DNA from: Bacillota bacterium
Lineage (GTDB): Bacteria > Bacillota > Clostridia > Acetivibrionales > DSM-1351
Direction of reading: 5' to 3'
NCBI GenBank assembly: GCA_023444055.1
Contig: JAEZRV010000066.1
Location: 66,581-130,580, forward strand
DNA: 64,000 nucleotides
In this document: in pieces, positions 1 to 9,004 of the stretch
Position numbering within the stretch: the stretch's first letter is position 1
Layout: the number at the start of each line of letters is the position of its first letter
Made by a program: the position numbers and the translations under genes
Notes under the pieces: generated by a model
What the model was told of the DNA's origin: nothing
The model's input: the letters and a program-made list of their open reading frames with translations, nothing else
Database searches by the model: none

Positions 1-1320
1 CGAGAAATTGCTGAACACGAGCTTATAGTAAGATTAGATAACTATATTTATTTCTTAAATAAGGGACAAATTGAAGAAAAATTTCCTCGCTCAGGGCGAG
101 AATATCTTGATGAATGGGCGAATGATGAGCATGGGTGGCTAAGAAAGTTTTATCCACCAGGTCAGGATGAGCCACATTTTGACATAACTTCACTTGCCCA
201 AAAAGCAATTGAATGGTTATTTAGCCTTAAACAACAAAGCTTTATTGGAACCGAATCACGTCTGATTACAGTATTTGAACTTCTACGACAGATTGTTGAA
301 AGAACAGAAACTAATCCAGAGTTGAGGATAGCTGAACTTGAACGGCGCAAAGCTGAAATTGAGCAAGAAATAATGCAAGTTAAATCGGGAAAAGTTGAGT
401 TGTTGGATGAAACACAGATAAAAGAGCGATTTTGGCAAGCAATGACAACAGCACGAGAAATTCTATCTGACTTTAGAGCTGTCGAGCAAAATTTCAGAGA
501 TTTGGATCGTGGGATGAGGGAAAGAATTGCAACCTGGGATAAAGGCAAAGGTGAATTATTAGAAACTATCTTTTCAGAACAAGATGGAATTTTACAATCA
601 GAGCAAGGGAAAAGCTTTGCTGCATTTTGGAAATTTTTAATGTCATCCTCCTATCAGGAGGACTTTAAAAATATAATTGATAGAGTGTTAAAATTAATAC
701 CAATAAAAGATATGACTTTAAGCAAAGATATCCGCTATATCCATGAGGATTGGATTTATGCTGGAGCACATGTACAAGAGATGGTGGCTGTTTTATCGCA
801 ACAGCTAAGACGTTATGTTGACGAAGATTTTATAGAGGAGGAGCGTAGAATTGTTCAAATTCTTAGAGAAATAGAAGGATATGCTTTGAAAGTACGTAAC
901 TCTCCACCAAAAGAATTAACAATGGAGATAGATGGTTTAAAACCAGATATTGTACTACCTATGGATAGACCTCTATTCTCACCTCCTGAACGTCCAGAGA
1001 TTAGTGACGATACTATTCTTATTGGACTTGAAGACGTATCAGCAGAAGCACTTTTTTCACAGGTGTATGTTGATAAAGAAAAGTTAAAAGATCAAATTAT
1101 ATATTTGCTGCAATCGCAAGGTTGCATTACTCTTTCAAAAATAATTGAGCATTATCCACTACGGTTAGGTCTTAGCGAGTTAGTAACATATTTAGTAATA
1201 GCAAGCGAGAGTTCACAAGCTACGTTTCAACAAGATGAACTGGAGGAAATAACCTGGAAAGGTGAATTTGGTAATATTAGAGTTGCAAGGATGCCCAAAG
1301 TTATCTTTAGCAGCAAATAA
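1..1320 (+). CDS. jetA: Wadjet protein JetA (DUF3375), 5' end outside window
   Basis: The reading frame is open from base 1, so the N-terminus lies upstream of the window and 439 residues are visible. The protein is rich in charged helices, and its sequence and position, directly before jetB, jetC and jetD on the same strand, match the DUF3375 subunit of type I Wadjet. In Wadjet, JetA is the kleisin-like subunit that closes the JetC SMC-like dimer. The complex extrudes loops on circular plasmids so that JetD can cleave them. The internal ATG at 322 is not the real start, because conserved-looking sequence continues in frame before it. The family assignment is from sequence recognition, supported by the complete downstream operon. 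Confidence 0.9.
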   Translation, partial: REIAEHELIVRLDNYIYFLNKGQIEEKFPRSGREYLDEWANDEHGWLRKFYPPGQDEPHFDITSLAQKAIEWLFSLKQQSFIGTESRLITVFELLRQIVERTETNPELRIAELERRKAEIEQEIMQVKSGKVELLDETQIKERFWQAMTTAREILSDFRAVEQNFRDLDRGMRERIATWDKGKGELLETIFSEQDGILQSEQGKSFAAFWKFLMSSSYQEDFKNIIDRVLKLIPIKDMTLSKDIRYIHEDWIYAGAHVQEMVAVLSQQLRRYVDEDFIEEERRIVQILREIEGYALKVRNSPPKELTMEIDGLKPDIVLPMDRPLFSPPERPEISDDTILIGLEDVSAEALFSQVYVDKEKLKDQIIYLLQSQGCITLSKIIEHYPLRLGLSELVTYLVIASESSQATFQQDELEEITWKGEFGNIRVARMPKVIFSSK

Positions 1321-1346
1321 AAAATGTTTTTGGGAGGAGAAAGATT

Positions 1347-1946
1347 GTGAATAGTCCAGACACATTGATATTTTCACGTGCTTTAGTGGCACTTTTTAAG
1401 AATATAGTATTTAAAGAAGTAGACCTAGAATACTGGAACTTTATTATTTCTAATAGATACAAGATAGAAGATTATGTAAGCAAAATTGGTTTGACGCTTA
1501 TTATAGATGAGATAGATGGATATAGCTTTTTAAAGCAACGTTCATACGGGGAGAATGAAGAGGAGATACCTAGATTGATACCCCGCCATATGCTGAGCTA
1601 TCCTGTTAGCTTATTACTTGTTATTTTGAGGAAACAACTACTTGAATTTGACTCAACTACAGGTGACCAAAGGCTTATTGTTAATAGACAACAAATTGTT
1701 GAACGTGTGAGTTTGTTTCTGAAGGATACAACCAATGAAGCAAAAGTCGTTGGTGATATAGATAAGCATATAGAACGTGTTGAAAAAATGGGGTTTTTAC
1801 GCCGATTACGTGGTAGTGACGACAGTTTTGAGGTGCAGCGTATTCTTCGTAGCTTTGTCAATGCAGAGTGGTTGAATAGTTTTAATGAGCAGCTTGAGGC
1901 TTATTACCGTTATGCATATGGCGGTGAAACAAATCAAGGAGGATAG
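1347..1946 (+). CDS. jetB: Wadjet protein JetB (DUF4194)
   Basis: This 199-residue protein starts at a GTG, 27 bases after the jetA stop, with a GGGAGGAG ribosome binding site about eight bases upstream. Its size, winged-helix-like composition and place between jetA and jetC fit DUF4194, the MukE-like (KITE) subunit of type I Wadjet that binds the JetA kleisin. The gene ends eight bases before the jetC start, so translation is probably coupled. I see no truncation or frameshift. The assignment rests mainly on operon order and family resemblance. Confidence 0.88.
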   Translation: MNSPDTLIFSRALVALFKNIVFKEVDLEYWNFIISNRYKIEDYVSKIGLTLIIDEIDGYSFLKQRSYGENEEEIPRLIPRHMLSYPVSLLLVILRKQLLEFDSTTGDQRLIVNRQQIVERVSLFLKDTTNEAKVVGDIDKHIERVEKMGFLRRLRGSDDSFEVQRILRSFVNAEWLNSFNEQLEAYYRYAYGGETNQGG

Positions 1947-1953
1947 GGAGCAT

Positions 1954-4900
1954 ATGGATTTATTCAAAATTGAGCAAGAAAATACTGAATCTATTTTTGC
2001 AGCGATGACAGGATTCCGTTTACATAAGCTTGAAGTTTATAATTGGGGTACTTTTGACGAAAAGGTATGGACATTTTCACCATGCGGAGAAACTGCTCTT
2101 TTGACAGGTGATGTTGGATCGGGAAAATCAACGCTGGTCGATGCATTGACAACATTGTTGGTATCACCCCGAAAAGTTGCTTATAATAAAGCAGCAGATT
2201 CAAGTGCTAAGGAGCGGACAGTAGCTTCATATGTGAGAGGTTATTTTGGACAGAAGAGAGATACTGAAGGGATAAAAATGCCTGATTCTTTGAGAGGTGT
2301 TAATCATTATTCTGTTATATTGGCTACATTCCAAGATAAAGTATTGTCTCAGTATGTTACATTAGCCCAATTCTTTTGGTTCCAAGATGCTCAAAAGACT
2401 CCTGCTCGTTTTTATGTGGTAGCTGAAAAAGAAATGTGTATTACACAAGATTTTTCTAAGTTTGAACGAGATGTCAGAGTACTAAAAAAAAGACTTAAGC
2501 ATAGTGACAGAGTGATGGTGTTTGAAGATTATTCGGGATATGCTGGAGTCTTTCGCCAAAAATTTGGTATTTTACAGGAACAAGCTTTGGACTTATTCCA
2601 ACAAACTATTTCAATGAAAAAGGTTGAAGCTCTTACAGAATTTGTTCGGACAAATATGTTGGAGATTCCAAATACAGAAGAGGATGTACAAAAGCTTATT
2701 GGACACTTCCAGGATCTTGACCGAGCGCATGAAGCTGTTCTCAAAGCTAAGAAGCAAATTGAACTGCTAAAACCAATTGTAGAAAAGGGGAAACAATGTG
2801 GAAACGCAGAAAATGATCTGGAAGTAATGCTTAATGCCCGAAACGCCATAGCCCCTTGGTTTGCAGAGCAGAAAATAACTTTATTATCATCAGAAATTTC
2901 TAAATTAGGAGATGAGTTAATTAGAACTAATGCAGAAATGGAACATGCAGAGATGGTATTTAAGCAGATTACCGATAAAATAAAAAAAACAACAGGAGAA
3001 ATTTATTTGAATGGGGGAGATGCACTTGAAAGACTTAAGAGCGAAATTGAGAAGAGTAAAGAAAATCTTAATCATGTCCGGGAAAAATCAAATAAATATT
3101 CCTTTCAGGCAAAAAAGTTAGGATTGATATTGCCGGGAAATTTTGAAGTATTCTATAATAATAGACGCAGACTTCCGGAATTAAAGTCTAAAGAAGAAAA
3201 ACTACTAGGGAAGCTGAAAGATGATCTTATAACAGCAGTGACAGAACGGGATAAGGCAGATAAAAGTTTACAACAAGTAAATGATGAATTAGAATCACTT
3301 CTCTCACGCAAGTCCAGTATACCACGTGAATATATTGAAAAGCGTAAACAGCTCTGTGATAGTTTAGATATACATGAAGATGAACTTCCATTTGTTGGTG
3401 AGTTATTAGAAGTTAAGGAAGAAGAAAATAGCTGGGAAGGTGCTATAGAGAGGTTGCTTCACAATTTTGCCATATCCATGCTTGTACCTGATAAACATTA
3501 TCATTCAGTGTTACGTTGGGTGGATAGAACTTCACTAGGTATGAGATTAGTATATTATCGGGTTAATTTAGAGACAGTACAATCTGTAACAAGTCACTTT
3601 AATCCTTTAGAGATATCAGAAAAGTTAAATATCAAGCCGAATACTCCATATGGTGTTTGGTTGTCTAAGGAACTTAGGCAACGTTTCAGTCATGTTTGCT
3701 GTGATGACATGGAGCAATTTCGCCGTGAAAATTATGCGATTACAAAAGCTGGACAAATTAAGGCAGGTGGTAAGCGTCACGAAAAAGATGACAGATACGG
3801 GTTGAATGACCGCAGACGATTTGTATTAGGGTTTTCCAATGAAAAAAAGGTAACTGTACTAAAAGTAAACAAACAAACATTGGAAGAAGAGGTAAGATTC
3901 TATAATGAAGAACTTAATGAAATTGAAAAGAAAAATAACGAAGGCCAAAAACGATTAAACGCTATTGCTGAACTTGAACAGATTGTAGATTTCACATCTA
4001 TTGATACCAAATCAAGGGAAGTGGATATAAAAGAAAAGGAAGATAGGAAAAATAAGCTTGAGACAGAGAGTAATGTGCTTCAAGAGTTACAAAAGCAATT
4101 GAATAGGCTGGAAGTTGAAGAAAAGGCACAATATAAAGTTGTGGACGAGGTTAAAAGAAAAGAGACGACTCTAGAAAATAAGTTAAAAGATTTAAAAATT
4201 GATAAAGAGGACTCCATAGAGGTTTCTATGAGAGCTACATCAGATATAAAAGATCATATATACGCGGTCCTTGAGCAACAAAAGCTTTCTGCGTTAGGAA
4301 ACAAAGAATTAACCATAAAAAACATTGAGACATTAAAAGAAGCTTATCACAAATGGATAGAAGAAAAACGGGATGATTTAAATAAACAGGTAAAAAAGTT
4401 AAGAGATAGTATTATAAAATTAATGACGGAATATAAAGGCGCTTATCCAGAGGAAACAAAGGAACTTTTTGGGGATATGCAAAGTCTATCTGAGTTTGAA
4501 CGTATGCTTATACAATTGGAAAAGGATGGACTACCAAAGTTTGAAAAGCGATTTAAGAGCTTATTGCATGAAAATACAATAAATCAAATTGCATTATTTC
4601 AAAATAAATTAAACATTGAACAGAATAATATCAAGAATCGTATTGAACAAATTAATGATTCTCTAAGCAGCATAGATTATAATGAAGGGCGGTACATACG
4701 TCTTGAGTATGATGAAACATATGATTCTGAAATAAAGAATTTTAGAATCCAGATTAAAGCCTGTACAGACGGTGCATTAACTGGCACTGAAGATGAACAA
4801 TATGCAGAATCGAAGTTTTTACTTGTAAAAGCAATTATTGAACGCTTCCGTGGTAGGCCTGGTGAAACTGATAATGATGAGCGATGGAGAAAAAAGGTCA

Positions 4901-5358
4901 TTGATGTGCGCAACTGGTTTCTATTTGCTGCATCTGAACGCTGGCGTGAGACAAATGAAGAGTACGAGCATTATACTGATTCGGGTGGGAAATCCGGTGG
5001 ACAAAAAGAAAAGCTTGCGTACACTATTTTAGCGGCAAGTTTAGTGTATCACTTTGGTTTAGAAACACAAACATCAAGACCACAGTCATTCCGATTTGTT
5101 GTTATTGACGAAGCATTCTTGAAAAGCTCTGATGAATCAGCACGTTTTGGCTTAGAGCTCTTTAGGAGACTTGATTTGCAGCTTCTTATTGTTACACCAT
5201 TGCTAAAAATACCAACAATAGCACAGTTTATTTCTCATGTAGGTTTTGTACATCACGATGATGTAAAGCATCAATCTATGTTGCGCAATATTTCAATAGA
5301 AGAGTATGAGAATGAACGAAGGATGCGGGAGGTAGCAAGATATGTTAGTATGGTCTGA
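1954..5358 (+). CDS. jetC: Wadjet SMC-like ATPase JetC
   Basis: JetC is the motor of Wadjet, a MukB/Rad50-like ATPase that extrudes DNA loops. The 1134-residue protein has a Walker A motif GDVGSGKST at residues 52-60. A long heptad-rich coiled coil full of Lys and Glu follows, interrupted by a hinge-like segment. Near the C-terminus are the signature SGGKSGGQKEK and a Walker B strand ending in VVIDEAF. I chose the ATG at 1954 because GGAGG lies about ten bases before it. An earlier in-frame start at 1885 would overlap jetB by 62 bases and has no such site. The last 17 bases overlap jetD. Confidence 0.92.
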   Translation: MDLFKIEQENTESIFAAMTGFRLHKLEVYNWGTFDEKVWTFSPCGETALLTGDVGSGKSTLVDALTTLLVSPRKVAYNKAADSSAKERTVASYVRGYFGQKRDTEGIKMPDSLRGVNHYSVILATFQDKVLSQYVTLAQFFWFQDAQKTPARFYVVAEKEMCITQDFSKFERDVRVLKKRLKHSDRVMVFEDYSGYAGVFRQKFGILQEQALDLFQQTISMKKVEALTEFVRTNMLEIPNTEEDVQKLIGHFQDLDRAHEAVLKAKKQIELLKPIVEKGKQCGNAENDLEVMLNARNAIAPWFAEQKITLLSSEISKLGDELIRTNAEMEHAEMVFKQITDKIKKTTGEIYLNGGDALERLKSEIEKSKENLNHVREKSNKYSFQAKKLGLILPGNFEVFYNNRRRLPELKSKEEKLLGKLKDDLITAVTERDKADKSLQQVNDELESLLSRKSSIPREYIEKRKQLCDSLDIHEDELPFVGELLEVKEEENSWEGAIERLLHNFAISMLVPDKHYHSVLRWVDRTSLGMRLVYYRVNLETVQSVTSHFNPLEISEKLNIKPNTPYGVWLSKELRQRFSHVCCDDMEQFRRENYAITKAGQIKAGGKRHEKDDRYGLNDRRRFVLGFSNEKKVTVLKVNKQTLEEEVRFYNEELNEIEKKNNEGQKRLNAIAELEQIVDFTSIDTKSREVDIKEKEDRKNKLETESNVLQELQKQLNRLEVEEKAQYKVVDEVKRKETTLENKLKDLKIDKEDSIEVSMRATSDIKDHIYAVLEQQKLSALGNKELTIKNIETLKEAYHKWIEEKRDDLNKQVKKLRDSIIKLMTEYKGAYPEETKELFGDMQSLSEFERMLIQLEKDGLPKFEKRFKSLLHENTINQIALFQNKLNIEQNNIKNRIEQINDSLSSIDYNEGRYIRLEYDETYDSEIKNFRIQIKACTDGALTGTEDEQYAESKFLLVKAIIERFRGRPGETDNDERWRKKVIDVRNWFLFAASERWRETNEEYEHYTDSGGKSGGQKEKLAYTILAASLVYHFGLETQTSRPQSFRFVVIDEAFLKSSDESARFGLELFRRLDLQLLIVTPLLKIPTIAQFISHVGFVHHDDVKHQSMLRNISIEEYENERRMREVARYVSMV

Positions 5359-6553
5359 ACCAAAATGGATTCGTGAGGAGTTAAACCGAAAATGGACTTC
5401 GGGTAGTATACTTAGGTGCTTGTTGATTCAAGATGAGCTATTCCCTCTCACGATACCATTGAAAAGACCCAAAAATAATGAAGTAAACGAAAACTTCGTA
5501 GAAATTTCAAAATGGATAAAAACACTTAGAGATAATTCTAAGAATATGATTGGATTTGGATATGAAATAGTTGAGAAGGAAATTCATCATCGACAATCTG
5601 GACGTAACATGATACCTACGCATGTAATCATTCCAACAGTTCAAGATGCATTAAAACTTTTAAAAAGAGAGTGCGAAGCCATCAAATTTACAGAGCTTAT
5701 TCAAACAATAAAAACTGAGTGGCCGATTTTGAATGAGTGGATTTATAAATATCCACATAAAGTTCTTGATAATGCAGACAATTGGAGCCGCTTTCTAAAA
5801 GTACTTGTTTGGTTCTTTAAGCACCCATGTTGTGGTTTATACTTAAGGCAATTAGATATTGCTGGCATTGATACTAAGTTTATTGAAAAAAACAAAGGAA
5901 TTTTAACAGAGTTACTTAATATAATTTTACCTGAAAGTGCCGTTAATCATAACACAAGTTCTTTTGAATTACGGTTTGGATTACTACTAAAGCCTGTGCA
6001 GGTAAGATTGCGATTGTTAGATGCAAAACTATTTATTAATGGTATTTCTGATATAATGATTCCGATTGAACAATTATCGGTATTTAAACCTGCAGTATCC
6101 AGAGTGTTTATTACGGAGAATGAAATCAATGGACTATCTTTTCCTGATGTTAGAGAAAGTTTAGTAATATTTAAATTAGGTTATGGAGTAGATATATTGA
6201 AGAATGTAGAATGGTTAAAAGAGAAGGAGATTTATTATTGGGGCGATATTGATACACACGGATTTGCTATGTTGGATCAAGTCAGAAGTTTTTTGCCACA
6301 AACAAAATCAATATTGATGGATGAAAGAACATTGTTAGAACACAAGCATTTATGGAGTAAAGAAGAGAAACCATTTTTCGGACAACTAAATCGATTAGCA
6401 CTGGAGGAGTATCAACTGATTTGTTTACTTCAGGGTAATAAATGGGGAAAGGGTGTAAGGTTAGAACAAGAACGTATATCTTTTAATTATATAAGTGAGG
6501 CAATAAGGGTGTTTGAAACAAAAAAAATTACACTAATGTATAAATATACATAG
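5342..6553 (+). CDS. jetD: Wadjet nuclease JetD (DUF3322/DUF2220)
   Basis: JetD is the topoisomerase VI-like nuclease subunit that cuts the plasmid once loop extrusion is complete. The 403-residue protein has an N-terminal DUF3322-like arm. Its C-terminal Toprim-like DUF2220 domain shows the motif YYWGDIDTHG near residue 300, whose paired acidic residues fit metal binding. The start overlaps the end of jetC by 17 bases, with an AGGTAGCAAG-type site inside jetC. Every expected subunit of a type I system is present in the usual order. The gene's last codons form one arm of a hairpin that looks like the operon terminator. Confidence 0.92.
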   Translation: MLVWSEPKWIREELNRKWTSGSILRCLLIQDELFPLTIPLKRPKNNEVNENFVEISKWIKTLRDNSKNMIGFGYEIVEKEIHHRQSGRNMIPTHVIIPTVQDALKLLKRECEAIKFTELIQTIKTEWPILNEWIYKYPHKVLDNADNWSRFLKVLVWFFKHPCCGLYLRQLDIAGIDTKFIEKNKGILTELLNIILPESAVNHNTSSFELRFGLLLKPVQVRLRLLDAKLFINGISDIMIPIEQLSVFKPAVSRVFITENEINGLSFPDVRESLVIFKLGYGVDILKNVEWLKEKEIYYWGDIDTHGFAMLDQVRSFLPQTKSILMDERTLLEHKHLWSKEEKPFFGQLNRLALEEYQLICLLQGNKWGKGVRLEQERISFNYISEAIRVFETKKITLMYKYT

Positions 6554-6563
6554 TGTAATTTTC
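6523..6563 (+). terminator. Wadjet operon terminator overlapping the jetD stop codon
   Basis: A long inverted repeat (AAAATTACACTA on the left, TAGTGTAATTTT on the right, with a further TGTATA/TATACA inner stem) is followed by T-rich sequence. The left arm encodes the last residues of JetD, and the stop codon falls in the right half. It can act on both strands. Confidence 0.65.
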
Positions 6564-6701
6564 TTACCAACTTAAATACAAAAATATTTATAAGTTGACC
6601 ATTAAATTAAACGAAAGTTACCAACTTAATTACAATTAATTAATCCATGAAAACGTAAATTAGCATGTTAAAGACATGTTAAACTTACCAACTTAAATAC
6701 A
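6563..6701. repeat. Three direct copies of an 18-base motif after jetD
   Basis: The motif YTTACCAACTTAAWTACA occurs at 6563-6580, 6617-6634 and 6684-6701, all in the same orientation, in an AT-rich gap. No gene is visible here. The copies could be protein binding sites or remains of mobile element ends. Confidence 0.6.
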
Positions 6702-6714
6702 GATAAACAATTTG

Positions 6715-6804
6715 TGTCTCAGTTTAATAAAGTTGTATACTAAATAATAAAGTTGTATACTAAATAATAAAGTTGTGTACTAGATAATAAAGTTATATAC
6801 TAGA
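6715..6804. repeat. IS-end-like repeat with four tandem 20-base units
   Basis: The block opens with TGTCTCAGTT and then contains four head-to-tail copies of taataaagttgtatactaaa (6725-6744, 6745-6764, 6765-6784, 6785-6804). The last two copies differ by one to three bases. The opening and the first unit recur at 8528. Ends starting TGT with internal repeats resemble the transposase-binding ends of IS21-like elements, but no transposase gene is present. The rest of the gap to 7070 is featureless AT-rich sequence. Confidence 0.6.
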
Positions 6805-7070
6805 TTGGAATAAAGAGTTTCCTATTTGGTGTATAACTTTTATTTTTAAAAAATAGTATTCTATATTGGTGCTGTTGTGAATTAAAAACAAACTGGAATT
6901 ATGAAATTTGGTTTGGAATTTTATAAAACAGAATGGAAATTTGCAAAACAGTTTGTATTAATCATAACGCATACCATCCTTATTAAAAAGAAATTTATCT
7001 AAGTTACATATTATGTTACAATAATTGTAAATGAGAAAAAAGTAAGTTAAGAGTAAGGAAGGGGTTATCT

Positions 7071-7796
7071 ATGAAAAGGCTAACGCATTTAAGCTTAATG
7101 GGGAAGCTAGAGCCGTATGGCGCAGGGTTTAGTGAACCAATACCTATTAATATAGCAGATATTTTAAAAGGTAAAACAACATTTGATTTGAGTGCTTCAG
7201 AAAGTGAAAAATATTTGTTAGGGATATCATTTGACATTATAGCAAGCACAAGTAATTATGAAGATAATAAAACTGTAGGTAATTTGAACGGAAAGTTTTA
7301 CAATATTGAACAAGCTATAGAAGATAACAAACTAACTGATGTTGTTTCTAGTGTATTTGATGATATAGACCAGTATACTTTTGATATTTATGAATTGGTC
7401 ACAAAATTGCAAGACGAATTATTATATGAGACAGGAGAGATGCCTTCTTTGTGTTCTAATATATTTTCAATAGATAATATATATATTGAACCTGAGTATC
7501 GTAATAATAAGTTTGGTAGCTGTACAATTATTTTGTTGTCTGATTATCTAAAAACTCAATTTAATCGGCAAGTAGGATATTTTATTCTGGAGCCTATTCC
7601 TCGGTACAAACCTGAAAAAGAACATGAAATTGATGACTGTCATCCTATGTTTTTAGAAAAGAAATTGAATAGGTTTTTTAATAATTTAGGGTTTAAACCG
7701 AAAGGAGACTACCTATATTTTAATTTGAATTATGATATGCAGAAAATATACAATGATAATATAAAAAGTTTAAATATAAAGAAGACGAAAACGTAA
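7071..7796 (+). CDS. GNAT-like N-acetyltransferase family protein
   Basis: This 241-residue protein has an AAGGAAGGGG ribosome binding site upstream of its ATG. The segment NIYIEPEYRNNKFGSCTI around residues 137-156 resembles GNAT motif A, which binds acetyl-CoA. The C-terminal RFFNNLGFKP resembles the closing strand-helix element of that fold. The N-terminal 100 residues are not recognised. The substrate cannot be predicted. The gene stands alone between Wadjet and a decayed region, and lies between two copies of the IS-end-like repeat (6715 and 8528). It may therefore have arrived with, or been trapped by, a mobile element. Confidence 0.55.
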   Translation: MKRLTHLSLMGKLEPYGAGFSEPIPINIADILKGKTTFDLSASESEKYLLGISFDIIASTSNYEDNKTVGNLNGKFYNIEQAIEDNKLTDVVSSVFDDIDQYTFDIYELVTKLQDELLYETGEMPSLCSNIFSIDNIYIEPEYRNNKFGSCTIILLSDYLKTQFNRQVGYFILEPIPRYKPEKEHEIDDCHPMFLEKKLNRFFNNLGFKPKGDYLYFNLNYDMQKIYNDNIKSLNIKKTKT

Positions 7797-7919
7797 CATC
7801 TAAATTAAGAAATATTTATTTTATATAAGTTTACTTTAACAAAAATATTAGTGTATTTATTATTTGTTTGTAATAATGACTAAGAACTATAAAACTGGGC
7901 GTTTTCAAAAAAATATTCT

Positions 7920-8330
7920 CTCCATCCTCCTAAAATACTTGTTCGGACGAGCAGGCAAGAGTAACAATAAAGTTAGGGAAAGTAGGATAGCAACCTTTGA
8001 TAGATAAGGACTGTAGAGGGATTACTAGATAGTTCCTCCTGCAGCCTTTATTTTTATGTAGCCTCAAGTATAAAAGAAAATTGAGTAAGCGAAAGTGTTG
8101 ATGTGATAGCCCGGCTTTATTCTAACATCCCCCATATTATCTCAAGAATAATAAAGTCATTCCAAATAAGATAGAAAAATAGAGAGATTCTATTACATGA
8201 AAGGAATTATAAGACCAGTAGTTGCAACGACTCTAGGGAAAGAGAGTTGAGAGAGCTTATTGGGTGGGAACACTAGGAATAGCATTTGAAGAGCATCATC
8301 TAGTCATCCCGGCTTTGGCTACTTGAAAAA
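7920..8330 (+). ncRNA. Candidate large structured non-coding RNA
   Basis: This stretch has no open frame of note but is clearly richer in G and C than the flanking gaps, a usual mark of structured RNA in an AT-rich genome. Several helices can be drawn. TGTTC/GAGCA pairs at about 7938-7951. AAGG-CTGTAG-AGG pairs with CCT-CCTGCAG-CCTT at 8007-8048. CTCAA/TTGAG pairs at about 8063-8085. GACTCT/AGAGTT pairs at about 8229-8249. GGGA-ACTAG pairs with CTAGT-TCCC at about 8266-8310. It could belong to a known large class such as ROOL or GOLLD, or be unrelated. The strand is a guess. Confidence 0.4.
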
Positions 8331-8370
8331 CAAACTTTATATTAAAACTGATTAGAGTATCAAATGAATT

Positions 8371-8707
8371 TTTGCCCGTTGCAAGGAATAAATTGAACAA
8401 ACATTTTTATAAAGCCACATTTATCTATGAAAAATGGAGCGAAAGTAATCGAGTAGAGTGTGTGCTGTATTTGCAATACCTCCTTTTCTAGCTTTTTCTT
8501 CTGTAATTTCTATGGGAAATAGAGAATTGTCCCAGTTTAATAAAGTTGTGTACTAAATAAAAAAGATGTATACCAAGTTTACGCTTTAAAAATTGAACTG
8601 GTGTACGTGTATACAGATAAAAAACTTCTTCAAAATAGTTCTTTAATGAAAAATAAAGTCCTTCAACGGGCAGGGTAGTCGGAGTAAAAATCCGATGAAC
8701 CTGCTCT
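8371..8707. repeat. Long-range inverted repeat plus nested hairpin
   Basis: TGCCCGTTGCAAGG (from 8373) is complementary, with one bulge, to CCTTCAACGGGCA ending at 8672. The two arms enclose about 270 bases. Immediately after, 8668-8707 folds into a nested hairpin with outer stem GGGCAGG/CCTGCTC and inner stem TCGGA/TCCGA. Either this is one structured RNA domain, possibly part of the block at 7920-8330, or the arms are terminal repeats of a small element. Confidence 0.4.
8528..8575. repeat. Second copy of the IS-end-like repeat
   Basis: The sequence from 8528 repeats the opening of 6715-6744 (TGTCYCAGTTTAATAAAG and onward) in the same orientation, followed by one degenerate unit containing GATGTATAC. 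The two copies lie as direct repeats about 1.8 kb apart and flank the GNAT-like gene and the structured block. Confidence 0.55.
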
Positions 8708-8756
8708 TTCGTTTTGGCTGTTTTGGGGCTTAAGGGGCAGGGAGTAAGGAATATAA

Positions 8757-8978
8757 GGAAATAAATCGGATAAAAAGCCTGAAAAACCTTACATCTTGAA
8801 TCCTAATCCCAATGCCTCCCTTATCCATGAATCTTTAATCCTTGCCCCAAAAATTGAAGAGCTTAATAGCGAGGGACAGGAATTACTGGAATGGAGGATA
8901 AATAGGAAGGCTGGGATAAGAAAAGAATTTGAAAAAGTAACAAAGTGCATTTTTGATATAGTAAATGAACAGGGATGA
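8757..8978 (+). pseudogene. Possible C-terminal gene remnant, unknown family
   Basis: A frame open from 8757 to a TGA at 8976-8978 encodes about 73 residues ending in a helix-rich segment (EELNSEGQELLEWR and onward) with ordinary amino acid composition. There is no ribosome binding site and no convincing start: only a TTG at 8796 is available. I read it as the tail of a lost gene. The opposite strand also carries an open frame, which I regard as a shadow. Confidence 0.3.
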
Positions 8979-9004
8979 AACAATTGTAAAAAATAAGGAT
9001 ATAG

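Noticed and set aside
1885..1953. Upstream in-frame start for jetC
   Set aside because: It would overlap jetB by 62 bases without a ribosome binding site, while the ATG at 1954 has a clear one.
8668..8707. Hairpin considered as group II intron domain V or retron msd
   Set aside because: The sequence lacks the domain V consensus, and there is no reverse transcriptase in the window.
8789..8983. 64-codon minus-strand frame
   Set aside because: Shadow of the plus-strand remnant, with no start signals.
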